A stretch of DNA of 64,000 bases from Helicostylum pulchrum (lineage: Eukaryota; Mucoromycota; Mucoromycetes; Mucorales; Mucoraceae). Shown one piece after another: positions 11,245 to 22,904 of the stretch. The notes below the pieces were generated by a model. That model did no database searches, was not told the DNA's origin, and was given only the letters and a program-made list of their open reading frames with translations. The position numbers and the translations under genes were made by a program. Position 1 is the first letter of the stretch. Each line of letters begins with the position of its first letter. The stretch covers positions 62,001-126,000 of the forward strand of contig JAIXMO010000015.1 of the NCBI GenBank assembly GCA_025677825.1. Reading direction: 5' to 3'.

Positions 11245-12209
11245 TTAGCTTTTAACTAATTCTAATGCATTATAAACTTTTTCATATACAGTGAATACAA
11301 TACCACCAGAGAACTAAAAAAAAAATTAGTTTTTTTATCTTTCAATTTACAAGTTTTATGTATACTTACAATCAGTCTGGTTAATCTAGGAGTTGTACCT
11401 TTCCAAAGAGATAATACACCATTTGCCTTGACAACCTTTATTAAACAATCCAACGAGTTCTTATACATTTCCCTAGCATCTAAACCTTGCATACGCGTCT
11501 TTACAACATCTAAAGGCATTGTGGTATAAACTGTGACGATACCTGCCAAAGCACCGGCTACAAAAGTATGAGTAGCCGGTAAAGGTTCCTGACCTTGCCC
11601 ACGCCACTTTTGAAGACTCTCTTTAAAGTAAGAGTAACAACTAAATCGAACAGCACTATTTGCACCTTGACGAGCCATTACAGGTCCTAAACCTCGATAG
11701 ATACCACCCAACCCTTCCTCAGCTACAATTAACTTTGTACCATGAACCAAACCTCTATATCTTGGTGAAGGACTATTTTTATCGTGAATCATTTTTGTCT
11801 TGATGGTTTCAGAAGGTGTAACCACAAGTGCAGCTTCGGTCATACCAGCACCTAAACCTGCCAACATACTTCTCATGCCTGACAATTTACCATCCTCATC
11901 TCTTAAAGCATTCGCAATTTGGTCATATGTTAAGAATCGAACACCGGCCTTGGCGGCGTTTCCTATAGCAAGAGCAGAAACACCAGTATATACAGCACTA
12001 ATACCATGTGTCTTTACGGTCTTTACTAAACAATCAATAGGTCCCTTGAATCGTAATTCTCCTGCTTGTAATTTGCCACCAGCTTGAAGTTGAAGTCGGG
12101 TCTTGACATATTCAGTAGGGTATGTAGCAATACCTTCTATACCACCTGCAAAAGTTCCAGATAAAAGTGATAAAACGGGGTCCTTGGATTTCTTTTCAGT
12201 AGTAGACAT
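11245..12209 (-). CDS. CTP1: Mitochondrial citrate (tricarboxylate) carrier
   Basis: Two exons: 11370-12209 and 11245-11313, giving 302 residues. Three mitochondrial-carrier repeats are present, each with the PxD/ExxK/R signature: YPTEYVKTRLQ, TPSETIKTKMI and MPLDVVKTRMQ. The sequence matches the Ctp1/SLC25A1 subgroup (GTFAGGIEGIATYPTEYVKT; GVRFLTYDQIA; RQGANSAVRFSCYSYFK). It exchanges mitochondrial citrate for malate across the inner membrane, feeding cytosolic acetyl-CoA and NADPH production, which matters in oleaginous Mucorales. The last exon (FSGGIVFTVYEKVYNALELV) supplies the sixth membrane helix. I chose the ATG at 12207-12209 (MSTTEKKSKDP) rather than the upstream in-frame codon, because the upstream extension is a low-complexity hydrophobic run. 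Confidence 0.95.
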
Positions 12210-12800
12210 TTCTGTATATGTATATAAATAATAAGAGAAGAAGAAGAAAAAACAGATAAACACTAAAGCGATCAAAGTACATACAAAAAAATAATAATCA
12301 GCATCTAATCTGAATTACCTTAAACAGAAAGAGCGGTGTTACAGCACCAACTTCCGCGATTTCAAAAAATTTCGCGTCAACCAAAAATTAAGTAGTGTTT
12401 TTTTACAAAACCTAAAAATTAAGCGGGGAGATTTTTTGTTCATTTTTAAAAGTTTTCACACCTTTTTCTTGTCAATGTTTTTACTTTAAAATATTATCAT
12501 CAATAGCTTAATAATATTTTTAATAAAAATACCAAGTTTAAAGAAAATTGAATCATCCGAGCAACTTTTAAAAAATAAAAGTTAAGCAGGCGGTCGACAA
12601 AAATGTCATAGCGTCTTTTTAACTTCCTTGCGCGAAACAAGTGTACGTAAAAATGATGAAATAGATCACATAAATAAAAGAGGCCATCCATTTTATCAAC
12701 CTAAGTCGCATTTGTTCCATCTTTTTTTTTTTAGAATAGATAAATCACTTTTTTTCCTCTTTTTCTTAACAATGTGAGCTTATATTAGTAGTTTTGTTAT
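12210..12800. other. Intergenic; promoter side of the citrate carrier
   Basis: AT-rich DNA between the Ctp1 start and the broken gene to its right. It contains two copies of AAAAATTAAG near 12385 and 12415 and a poly-T tract near 12722. No gene or RNA recognised. Confidence 0.3.
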
Positions 12801-14157
12801 CTTTATGCCCGTACAAAAAAATGCGACCCTTGCTAAAGCAACCGCCAGGTATAAGCTATTTAGCAACTGAAGGCAATCGCCCAGAAAGAGCTCCAAGAAA
12901 CACCAATAGTAGACCAAGAAATACCGATAAGCTACTTTGTTTTGTCCTCTATTGTAAAGGTACGTGTGCCCAAAAAAATGTCACAGATTCGCTTTTTGTT
13001 TCATTCTAATCCAGACGCGCTTTATTTATTTATTTTCTAAATTTTTGTACGAATAGAACAATCTTGACTAACAAAAAGCGCCCGCCCAAAGGTCCCGCAG
13101 TTACCAGTGTACCAAAAAGAATTAGTATGCCTCCTCGTATGTGTGAAGAGACTGATGATAAAATAGACGCATGTCATTTATATCGTAGTCGTTTGAAATT
13201 CGCAGATAATTCTCCTCACGATTTTATTTCTGAAGTAATACTTCAAAAATTTCCACTTTTTAGATCTGCTCGGTATAGATCTGTAATTAAAGAGACACCA
13301 CTGGCAAAGGAACTTATGTACACCACTTCTGTAGCCAGAGTAGAAGCTACTGCAAATACTCTAATACACTCTGTTGTATAAACACAGACAAATAAGTGGA
13401 TATTGGTAACCCAAATTGAGGTGTACTACCAGGATAAAAAAATTGATGTGATGTCGCCTAGGTCGATTCAGAAGATGAGTATTCTGAGATACTCACAGTA
13501 CCATTATCAAAATGTCAAGAAGGAATCTCTTCGTGGTATGAACTTTGTTTTTGGTGTACAAACTTTGAAATTGTCGCGACTGGTGGCCACTTCAATGACA
13601 AAAAGAATGGTGGCAAGATTCGTGCCTTTCTTGGGGTAACAATACCCGCCTTCCGTGGAAAAGATACATTTCCGATACTATTTTCTCCAACTATCCCAGT
13701 GGAGAAATTATAGAAAAAAGGCCAGCTTAAAAAAATGGTGTTTCAAACCATCTTTTTTCTCGAGTTTGGACTTCTCAACACCAAATCAACTAACTCTCTT
13801 CCAACAGGAGCCTCATAATTTTTTACAGTTTGCTCCAAGTTGTTGTATACTGTTATATATAAAGAATTGAACAAAGAAGAGTGCACCTCTTTAGAAAGTA
13901 CAATGGGTCAATTCGAATATTGGAAGAGCCTCGGATTTGATGATAAAAATCGGAAAGAGATTATTCGGAAAGGACTTAGACAATTAAAACAAGGAGAAGG
14001 AAAAATGTTGTCTAAAGCAAAGGTTCTTCTTGTAGAAGTAATTCTTACAAAAAATCTTAACATAAAAAATAGTATGTTAAGGTCTCTTTACAATAGGAGT
14101 ATATATCCCAGAGTAGAGGCCATTAACAATGCACGCGTCAAAAATATGCAAAATTAA
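12801..14157 (+). pseudogene. Degenerate unknown coding region
   Basis: Several plus-strand open stretches follow each other without good splice links: about 12821-12958, 13064-13380, 13454-13692 and 13840-14157. The third (CQEGISSWYELCFWCTNFEI, then KIRAFLGVTIPAFRGKD) and fourth (GQFEYWKSLGFDDKNRKEI) are in one reading frame, separated by only two stops and by sequence that is itself protein-like (MVFQTIFFLEFGLLNTKS). That pattern is what an inactivated gene looks like. I do not recognise the protein. A functional gene with unusual splicing is not excluded, since the two internal stops are the main evidence against it. Confidence 0.45.
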
Positions 14158-14433
14158 TAAAATCTTTCACTTCAAAAATACTAACTACTATGCGTATACT
14201 TTAATTTTAAATTGCTTTTGCATTCAATAAAAACATTTTACAATTTCTCAATGATTCTATCTCCGTCTTTGAAAACGTTTTTTTTTTCTAATGTGTTTGG
14301 GCCAAGTCCTGCGCGTAAATTTCCCAAAGCACACACGCAACACGACTATCTTTTCTTTCTCCAGAACAGAATACCAAAAAAAAAAAGGGGGGGGGGGATT
14401 AAAGGATTAATGTACAGATATTTATTTATTTAT

Positions 14434-15693
14434 TTATATATAATCATAGTCTACAGGAGCCTCGGCAGCCCGAGAATAATCATAGAGTTTATATTGTAGT
14501 CTATTTAATTCATCAGAATAAACACGATCACTTGATTGAATATATTCTAAAGTGTCCCGCACTAAATTCAATAAAGCAACCTTAGCCGGATCTCTTTCTT
14601 GATGTTCTTCTTGGTCCGTATCCAGATCATCAAGTACAGAGTATTCTTCAGACGAAGAGTATAAACATGATTCATCATCGTCTTCTTCTTGACGATACAG
14701 TATCGCTTCTTTTAAATGATTATACTCTGAATCGTTAGAAAGATAGCGTTTCCTTATCTCTTCTTCTTCATCAAGTGAATAAAGTTGATCTGGGTTATGA
14801 ATCATAACACCTGTATTGGTATCAACGTTTTCTTTATAGAGCACAATAGCATCTTCATCTTGTATGAATTCTACAACTGATGAATGTTTTTCGCCCTCTA
14901 CAACGGCATCACATATTAATAAAGGAGTTACCGCAAACTCTTCTGAGAGAGAAAGTGGATGATCTGCATAATCAGACGATAATGAGAAAGAACTAGGTTC
15001 ACGTAGCCGATGTATATCAACAGGATGATTCGGTAATAAATCACACTGAACTAAAAATGGGTCCATGGTAGTAGCCGATAGCATAAATTCAAGTGATTCC
15101 ATCTGACGAATAGATAGAGAAACCGAGCCACAGTTATAAGTCACACAGACGATAGTGAACAAACAAGGTAAATTATCATATATAATTTCCATGGTCTGTA
15201 TTTGATGCTCTAATTGAAAATGAATTGATAGTAGAGAGGATCGATAAGGTACGAGAGACATTTCGGTTACTGGTAAGGACATTTGTAAAGAGGGCAAAAT
15301 TTGGTGATATGGTTTTGATAGCCTTTTTATATGGTCCATTGGGTTACGAAGCCAGCTTTCAACGAGTTCTGAGGCGTGACCACAACGTAAGAAAACTGAC
15401 AAAGAGCGGAATTTAGGAAGCTGTAAGTAAATGGAAGTACGTGAAGTTGATTTTGGTAGTATGTACATGGCTTGTTGAATGGTATCATCTTTTTCGTTTT
15501 TTGCTGCTGCTGTTGTTTTTGTTTTTGTTGTTGTTGTGGCGGAAGGGTTTTTGATAGTGACAACTTGCCATGATGGACTTTTTAAAAACGGAAACCCAAT
15601 TGGTAAACCAAAATTGGGCTTGGTTTGATTGTTTTTAAATGATGTGAAAAATGAAGACGCAGTAAATTGTTGTTTATGATTGTTTGTTGTCAT
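14434..15693 (-). CDS. Hypothetical protein, 419 residues, acidic C-terminal half
   Basis: A single uninterrupted exon with a clear ATG and TAA. The N-terminus (about 1-90) is polar and low-complexity with a Thr/Lys/Ala repeat (TTTTKTKTTAAAKNEKDD). Residues about 90-240 look folded, with hydrophobic strands (SIYLQLPKFRSLSVFLRCGH; LEHQIQTMEIIYDNL; FLVQCDLLPNHPVDI). The rest is strongly acidic (DEEEEIRKR; RQEEDDDESCLYSSSEE) and ends with a short predicted helix before PVDYDYI. I do not recognise the family, and no enzymatic motif or membrane segment stands out. The length of the open frame and its balanced composition make it a convincing gene, perhaps lineage-specific. Confidence 0.72.
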   Translation of the reverse strand: MTTNNHKQQFTASSFFTSFKNNQTKPNFGLPIGFPFLKSPSWQVVTIKNPSATTTTKTKTTAAAKNEKDDTIQQAMYILPKSTSRTSIYLQLPKFRSLSVFLRCGHASELVESWLRNPMDHIKRLSKPYHQILPSLQMSLPVTEMSLVPYRSSLLSIHFQLEHQIQTMEIIYDNLPCLFTIVCVTYNCGSVSLSIRQMESLEFMLSATTMDPFLVQCDLLPNHPVDIHRLREPSSFSLSSDYADHPLSLSEEFAVTPLLICDAVVEGEKHSSVVEFIQDEDAIVLYKENVDTNTGVMIHNPDQLYSLDEEEEIRKRYLSNDSEYNHLKEAILYRQEEDDDESCLYSSSEEYSVLDDLDTDQEEHQERDPAKVALLNLVRDTLEYIQSSDRVYSDELNRLQYKLYDYSRAAEAPVDYDYI

Positions 15694-16394
15694 AGTCTTT
15701 ACATATTTTGTTTTTTCAGAGAAAAAAAAAAAGAGAGGGAAAGAAAAAAAGTTTTTTTTTCAACTGTTTCTTGTAGTAAGGCTTGTATCAACAGCGCTCC
15801 AATAAAACAAATCATATTTTTAAACAGAAAAAGAGTTACCTTTTAAATAATTACCCCGCAAGACGAGCCTTCTTTTAAATTCCAGTTAAAGAACAATAGG
15901 CTTTTTTGTACTATCTAAAATAATACACTTTTTTACAATTTGAAAGGAGTATGACAAGCTGCTAACGAAAAAAAAAAAAAACACTTTTCCCCTCTCCTCT
16001 TAGCCACATCACAACATAAAATACCATAAAATTATACAGGGGAGTTTTTTTTTTTGTGATTGGATAAAGTCCAAACAATAAGAATTGGGGTCGTACCACA
16101 TTTATTTTATTTTATCCCAGCAAAAAAAAGAAAAAAAAAAGAGATGAAAGTTTCGTTAGTAAAACGTGTTTATTTATGGTAAAAGGCTTATTAATAGAAC
16201 AAAAAAGAAATCAATGCGAAGTTAGATAATCAATGTACTCGAAAATTATTGTAATTACATAAAAAGCTTTTGTAGATAACAATGGTTCCACCATTAATTG
16301 AAAAAAAGGATGGGCCATATTTTAGTTTAACTCAAAAAAGGAAATTTATTGCTCACTTTTTTTTTTTCGAAATAGCTTTGGTTACAGTGCATGA
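15694..16394. other. Intergenic, poly-purine/pyrimidine rich
   Basis: Upstream region of the 419-residue gene, rich in A and T homopolymers (for example near 15722, 15970, 16051 and 16130). No gene, RNA or repeat family recognised. Confidence 0.3.
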
Positions 16395-16676
16395 TCAATA
16401 ATACAGGGTGCAAAAAGTAACCAAGTTCGTTGGTGTCGCTGACCAAACGTCATAGTAATCTAGAGCACCATCTACGTTAATAGTATTATCTTCACCGAGT
16501 TCTAGAAACACAATACGTTACTCCAGCGTCCTTATCCGTACTTGCACTGGTTTAAAATCTAAGGGAATTTTTAGCAGGTGTTGTTGTTGCTCTTGCCAAG
16601 TTGATAAACCGATGCTGCATGAAATAGGTATCAACGACAAGTGTAGATATTGAAATATAAATGTACTCGTAAAAAA
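16395..16676 (-). other. Possible coding relic with a stop or 20-nt intron-like gap
   Basis: On the minus strand an open frame from about 16676 reads through QQQHLLKIPLDFKPVQVRIR to a TAA, then continues in frame with LELGEDNTINVDGALDYYDV and ends at TGA (16395-16397). Removing a 20-nt GTAACG...TTTCTAG segment joins the two parts in frame, but that is far below normal intron length. I do not recognise the protein; it may be a decayed gene fragment. Confidence 0.3.
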
Positions 16677-16699
16677 AGAGATTTTTTTATTGACGTATA

Positions 16700-17690
16700 G
16701 ATGCGAGTAAGTATATGTATATAAATGTTAAATATTGTAATATAATATGTCGAGATAATTAATAGATCATTCCTTTTTATTATTTTCGTAGGCCCATACA
16801 TAAATATCCGTGAGAAATAATACCAAGACAGCTCAATCTTAACCTACTTAGTGAGTCGAAATTTTTTATCTCCTACACAAGTTCACAAAAAAGATTACCA
16901 TAGATATAAGCGATAGTTAATAACTTTTATTTTTTGAAATTTTAAAAATTTATGTGGAGTACCTGAATAAAGAAAAAGATGGCTTACCAAAGAAAGAGAA
17001 ATATTCTAAGCGAATACCACATAATGACTCTCTGGAGTTTCCCGAAGAAATTCCATGAACCCCTTGGCATGAAAAGGTTTTTTAAACGAGCGAACATACG
17101 AAATCCGTATTTCGCACCTGACCCGCAAGTCTTTTTTTTTTTAAAAAAAACGAGTCAATTATATAAGACTACAATATCATATATAGTGCTACTCTTTTCG
17201 GAAGCAAATGATAATGACGTGGTTAGGATATTTGGTGGTCTGAGACCAACATTAACAGTGACCTCTCCTCTTTTATTCTAGTCTCAACTACGTAAAAAAA
17301 TATTAGGGTCAAGCATATTCATATATAATATATCAGTGAAGTGTTATGATTTGACAAAAAAAAAAGCTAATAATAATTTTGAAGTCTAAAATATGGGCCA
17401 TCATTTTCAACTAATTGATGGTCGAACAAAGTGTATCCTTTTGGTTTTGTGTCATGGTCCGTGCTTTTTATTTTACACACACACGAAAAAAAACAGTGGA
17501 TATTTTGTTTTAAAAAAATTTATTACTTATTACTATCATATACACTTGTTACATATAAAGAGGGGAAAATAGTTGGGGTTAACGGGAAAAAAAAATATAT
17601 AGAATGGGGTTTTTTGTTTAAGAAAAAAAGAAAAGGTATGGGCATACAAGTTATTTACAAAAAAATAAAATAAAAAGGTGTGGTGGGGAT
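16700..17690. other. No convincing gene
   Basis: AT-rich sequence. A 100-codon frame at 16979-17281 (MAYQRKRNILSEYHIMTLWS) exists but has no recognisable domain and contains a run of Phe/Lys from homopolymers, so I do not call it. The right end is the 3' flank of the zinc-cluster regulator. Confidence 0.3.
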
Positions 17691-17694
17691 GAAA

Positions 17695-20487
17695 TTAGTT
17701 GATTGAGTTATTATTAGGAACAACAACGACTTGGCCATGATGATTTAGTAAGACAGGTCTATTATTTGATTTGAGTCCAGGCATATGTTGACGAATGACA
17801 TCTGTATGATGTTGCTGAGCAGAGGCATACACACCTAAACCGTATCTAGCAGTTTGTTGAGGAGTAAACATGATGGGTGCAGGTTGAACTTGTTCATGTC
17901 TTTCTGAGTTCTTTTCAGCTTGTTGATCCCAAAGAGAGTATAATTCTGCGTCTGCATTCATACCAGTGGATACAGGTGCAGCTTGATAAGGCGTACTTTC
18001 TTTGTTTGAACGAGGTCTAGAAGATAAGTAGCTGGTATCTACTACTGTTGTACTCGAACTGCTACTTGAGGGGAATATTGGGTTTGTTGTCGTAGCTGAT
18101 TTAGACCATAAGTTGGAATACATTTCCATTTGTTGTTGTGGGTCTTCAGGACGATCAAAAGGTTTTATAGGTGATAATTGTTGAGAGGATAAGACTGGAG
18201 ATTTCCATGAACTAGAACTGTTGGCCATTGAACTTGTTGGTATGGAGAACGATGCACTGGTTCTAGAATAAGGATCCGTGGTTGAGGAAGAAGAATTATA
18301 AATAGCATGTGTAAAAGAAGCGTGAGGTCGAATCAAGTCTTCATCACGAGAAATATTACTTTTATCCACTGGAGCAGAAGCAGTACTAGAAACAGGAGAG
18401 ATAAGTCCGTAAGGATAAATTCCAGAAGTTGAGTTGTTAAATCGAGCTGACCATTTTTCATCCATAATAGCAGGTGGATCTTGTGAATGTATAGAGCTAG
18501 ATGTATTTCTTGGTATGACAGGTGATAATACATGGATTTTAGGACTACTGTTACGGCTGCTACTGTTTCCTGTGTCTGCATCTGCTAAAGCTCTTTCAAT
18601 AGTGGTTGTGAATTCTTGAATACGATCAATGACACGATGATGTAAGATGGATCTTAAAGAACGTAATGAACGTTGGAACATAAAGCGAGCGTGTCTAGCG
18701 GTACTTAATTTTTCATCAGCACATTGCATAATATGAACGCGTACAGAAGACATAATGGCCTCTGCTACCAAAGTAAACGAGACGATGAAGTTAGGTTGAT
18801 CAGCCATAGCACAAGTCAATTGAGTTAAATTTGTGGCAACCAAGGCACATCGTTGTTGAATACGTAAAGAAGCAGAGGACGTAGAAAGGGACGTAGAAGC
18901 ATGAGGTTGTAAGACAGATATTCTAGCATAGTTGTATACCAAATGTAAATGAGCTACCAGAGCATTAGGAGGAGGATGAGTCGGTACAAGATCACTTTCA
19001 GTATCTACGGGAGTCCATTGGAATTGATGAGGCAAGTTTTTAAGCCAGTATAATAATTGACCATCTAAATCCAACACGGTTTCTTCATTCTCGCGTGATC
19101 GCATCATACCAGCTTGTCTATCAGGAATTTCAAGCAGTAAAACGCGTTCAGTAATCTGCATCAATTTGATATGCTCCACAAAGCAAGTATTAATCTCGTA
19201 TTCATTTGGATCATCAGAATGTAACACCATGGGAAAATCAATATCGATATCCTTGGAAGCTAAAAGCCAAGGTCTACCTGTCACTAAACTTTGCACTTTG
19301 TCAAGACAATAACAAGCCCAATAAACCCGTTTACGAAGTTCGTTATCATCTGGAGTAGCGCCTGTAATATGGAAACTGTATCTTTTATGTAACTTGAGAT
19401 CATAACACATACGAAAAGCAATATCACTATAGATACGAGATCTGTTTTTACCAGCGTGTGGACCAACACCATAACGATTGGATTCATAAGTAGATAACAG
19501 GCATAAAGAGATGACGGTACTGAGAGAAGGGGTATCAATATAAGAATCTAACAGTAATTGTGCCTTTCTAAAATAATTATCGGCGTTACAAGCGTCTTCA
19601 TGAGAGTGATGAGCAGCGTTACAATACATGCTGTAAAGTAACAATTGGTTCACCATTGGGTCACAGTTTTCAAGTAAACGATAAAAGATAGATTTAGGAA
19701 GGATAGGGAAATTAGTATAACGATGACGAAAGAATAAATTTAACAGGTGAGAGTTGATATGAATAGAAGAAGAGTTAAGATTGGCTTGTCTTGGAGTGTT
19801 TTCTTCAGCACCGTTAAATAATAAATTGATATCGACTAACCAACGACCTTCTTTTCCTTCACCTGGCCACATCATACTTAATTTATCTAGTTGTTGTGAC
19901 GTTTTACGTAAATCATCTTGGTTCTTTAACCTGGTTTCAGATTTTTGAAGTGATTGAGATTCAGCAGTTAGGTTTGGTGGTTCGGTTAAAGAGCGACGAC
20001 GCTTGTTGTTACTGTTGTTGTTTTGATCAGTCGGTGTTGCAGAGTAAGGTGCGGGATAACTATCAGGAGACTGCTGAGTTTCATCTATAGTGCCATCTTT
20101 GGAAAAAGAACAGGGTCTTCTACGGGCTAGAAAGGGAAAATAAGTTACTTGATTTTTTTTTAAAATTATTATTTTTATTATTTTACCTTTGCACTAAAAA
20201 AAATTAAAATTACACAACAAAAAGGAATAGAGAAAAAAAAAAGGGTTAATGAATGACCTTTTTGTTACAGCTCTCTTTTTTTTTTTTGTTACCTGCATAC
20301 AAGGCTGTACTCCATCACACTAATTTTTTTTTATATTAGCAAATCAATTTTTATTTTTGAAAGGTTTTTTCTTTTTTACCTTAATTTTTTTAACACGACA
20401 GGTAAAACAAGCTTTGGAAACTTTAAGTCTTTTTTCTCTTGGCTGATGTCCCAATGACTCATTGGAATGAATTGAGCTCGTCTGCAT
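17695..20487 (-). CDS. Zn2Cys6 fungal-specific transcription factor with a 7-nt microexon
   Basis: Exons 20380-20487, 20293-20319, 20187-20193 and 17695-20126 give 857 residues. The binuclear zinc cluster is C27-x2-C30-x6-C37-x5-C43-x2-C46-x6-C53, spread over all four exons; C46 comes from the 7-nt microexon TGCAAAG. Only this join keeps both the reading frame and the six cysteines. Residues about 150-400 match the fungal_trans regulatory domain (NADNYFRKAQLLLDSYIDTP; LRKRVYWACYCLDKVQSLVT; GRPWLLASKDIDIDFP). The C-terminal third is Ser/Thr/Gln-rich and probably carries activation functions. It should act in the nucleus as a DNA-binding regulator; the fungal_trans block resembles carbon-utilisation regulators, but the target pathway cannot be read from sequence. 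Confidence 0.92.
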
Positions 20488-21380
20488 AATTTTATATATG
20501 ATATACAATTAAAAAGAAAAAGAAAAAAAAAGAAAGGGATATAACAAAGAAATAAAATAAAAAAAAAGAGAGAGAAGGAAAAAAAAAAATATCTTTTTTA
20601 AAAAAAAAGAAAAAAAGGGTCCATGTTTCTCAAATTAGTCGCCATCATGATTCGTTTATGTAAGCTCCGCCTATTTGACCAATGAAGCCAATTGATTAAG
20701 AACCCTTCCCTTTTGGACCCTGTTTATTTCCTTTTAAAAAATAAGAGGTTAAAAACGTGTATCCATTTTGATACTTTTTGCTACGCTTACACAAGTTTGG
20801 ATTTGTTTTTGGCGTAGAATCCTTTTTTTTTTCCGGAAACAAAATAATTTATAAATAGGCTTTTTTTTACACGTATACACAAAATGTTACAATGCAAATA
20901 ATCTAATCTTGATATTTTGTGCAGTCAAGTTACGCGCTACTAAGCGTTATTCGCCGCATCTAAATAAGGTACCTCGGTTGAGTTTAATTATATAATGAAG
21001 CTGCGAGCGGAACTGTACTTTAAAAAATATATATATATTTTTGAGGACAAAAAAGCTTAAAAATCAGGGTTAGTTTTGTACGACGATTTGCTAATAATTC
21101 CAATTCATTACAAGGAACATGTGTGATTGGATGGTATTCTATTCCGCTTCTAAGAAAAAAGTTTTTTGGAAGAAAAGAGTAAAATTAAAACCATGATTTT
21201 TTTTTCTTGCCGCAGGGACACACACACTCTCTCTTTCTCTTCTATATTTATTCGTCATAACTCATACAAGCACCTAATTCAGTACATTTGGTGGATTCAA
21301 TAAATATAGTAATTAAACTCATTGTCAAGACGGGATTATGTCATACTTTGACTCTTATTCTCATGTAGCTTTATAATGCA
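20488..21380. other. Upstream region of the zinc-cluster gene
   Basis: Long A-rich runs (20515-20615) directly upstream of the start codon, then AT-rich unique sequence. Such poly-purine leaders are common before genes in this window. No gene recognised. Confidence 0.3.
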
Positions 21381-21383
21381 TTT

Positions 21384-21475
21384 GCATGCATGTGTGTGTG
21401 TATATATATATATATGTATTGTATTGTGTGTGTGTGTATATATGTGTTGTATTGTGTGTGTGTATATTATGTTTA
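21384..21475. repeat. TG/TA microsatellite
   Basis: Alternating TG and TA dinucleotides (for example TGTGTGTGTATATATATATA) with two copies of TTGTATTGTGTGTGTGT. The open frames through this stretch are products of the repeat and are not genes. Confidence 0.85.
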
Positions 21476-22070
21476 TCTTTTTTTTTTTGTTCGAAAAAAA
21501 AGGGTCCTTTTCATTTCTGGCTTGTATCATCTATCACTCAACTTATCCTTCTTTCTTTTTTATGCATACTACACACACATACAGAAAAAAAAAGTAGATG
21601 TATACACAGAAATGCACATAGTAGAAATTCAGATACACGTGTATTATTTGTTTGGATGTAAAGCGTGTAGTAGAACTGATTTAAACCCTGTTGTACAAAA
21701 AAAAGAAAAAAGGAAAAAGAGAGGATCCTTTTTTTTTTCTCTCTCTCACTTATTATTACGTTATAATAAAGGGAAAAGGAGGGTATCCCTGTAGAGGAAC
21801 CTACTTATCTACTTTTCACACACTTTTTATGGAAATTATAGCGGGAATAATGTTACAATTTACGTAACAATGGCCTGTTTGTTCTGGATTATATCATCGG
21901 TAGTACTATAATTACAATGTATGTCAAAAAGTATCAGCTAAGTTTTTGACCCTTTTTTTTATTTTTTTCACAAAGGGCAAAGCAAAATAAAAAAAAGTTA
22001 CACGGGTAAAAATAAGCGAGAGAGAAAATCAGAAAGAAAACGAGGTTCTTCTATTTATATAACCATTTAC

Positions 22071-22195
22071 CATGTTTGTCCATTGTAAGGGTTGGGGTTA
22101 CTACCGTGGGCCGATTACCTAATAAAGACTGCTTTTTGTTTGATTCCACGGGAAATGTTTTGATTTTGGAAACAGCTCAGTCATGTAAAAGGGAG
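22071..22195. repeat. Rearranged duplicate of the RPE1 5' flank
   Basis: Bases 22111-22195 repeat 22758-22852 in direct orientation (ATTACCTAATA.AGACTGCTTTTT, ATTCCACGG, TGTTTTGATTTTGGAAA, GCTCAGTCATGTAAAA). Bases 22071-22102 repeat 22725-22755 but inverted. The duplicate has no downstream gene copy. Confidence 0.8.
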
Positions 22196-22710
22196 AGAAA
22201 AACGCAAAAAATTTAACGATGCGTAAGCCTATATTATGATACCTGGATCTATTAACTAAAAGAAGAGTATTGTAGATGAAAATCAATACATCGTCCTATA
22301 AAAAAAAATGCTAACCACAATAAGATTTGACAGAAGTTACTTTTAATAAAAACCTGCATAATATCTGGCAGTGTGATGTTTTTAGGTAAGTTTTTTTTTT
22401 AGTCTAGATAGTAACATATTTTATTTCTTGCATGAACGACATTTTTTTGGCGCGTTAAAATAAGTCGCACCAGCAAGTCGCCGAGCAATGCTAAACTACA
22501 ATCCCCCCAATTGATACTATATATGGTATCCTACACCGTAATTATGTGACTTTTGTCCAGTATGTACATAAAGGACGGCTTAATATCTACTATCCGAAAG
22601 GAAAGTTTGTATAATAGCATCCGAAACATGAGTTGCTAACACGAGAAAAATATGAACATAGTAAGCTGTTCAATGATACAAAGTTAGTAACAGACTTTTG
22701 GAAAAAATGA
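22196..22710. other. Intergenic between the two RPE1-type flanks
   Basis: AT-rich sequence without recognisable genes or RNAs. Confidence 0.3.
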
Positions 22711-22724
22711 GATGGGGAAATCCA

Positions 22725-22862
22725 ATACACTATAGTAACCCCAGCCCTTACAATGACCAACATGGTGGATTACCTAATAGAGACTGCTTTTTTATTAATT
22801 CCACGGCATGTGTTTTGATTTTGGAAACCACGGCTCAGTCATGTAAAAAAAAAAGAGAGAAA
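22725..22862 (+). promoter_or_regulatory. RPE1 upstream region shared with 22071-22195
   Basis: This segment lies 40-180 bp upstream of the RPE1 start and is conserved with a second copy about 650 bp further upstream. Conserved blocks include AGTAACCCCAGCCCTTACAATG and TGTTTTGATTTTGGAAACCA. Preservation of these blocks in both copies suggests promoter elements; the function is inferred. Confidence 0.45.
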
Positions 22863-22904
22863 CTTTTATTGTTATCACGTTTTTTTTTTTGTATATTAGA
22901 AATA

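Noticed and set aside
12804..12850. Start MPVQ... at 12804 as a third copy of the MFVQ/MFVR first exon
   Set aside because: Similarity is limited to a few codons around ATG..CGTAC and the flanks do not match copies A and B.
16979..17281. 100-codon ORF with ATG in the 3' flank of the zinc-cluster gene
   Set aside because: No domain, Phe/Lys runs from homopolymers, and no support from position or splicing.
21376..21794. Overlapping plus-strand ORFs rich in Cys, Val, Tyr and Ile
   Set aside because: They translate a TG/TA microsatellite and neighbouring poly-T runs; low complexity, no codon pattern.
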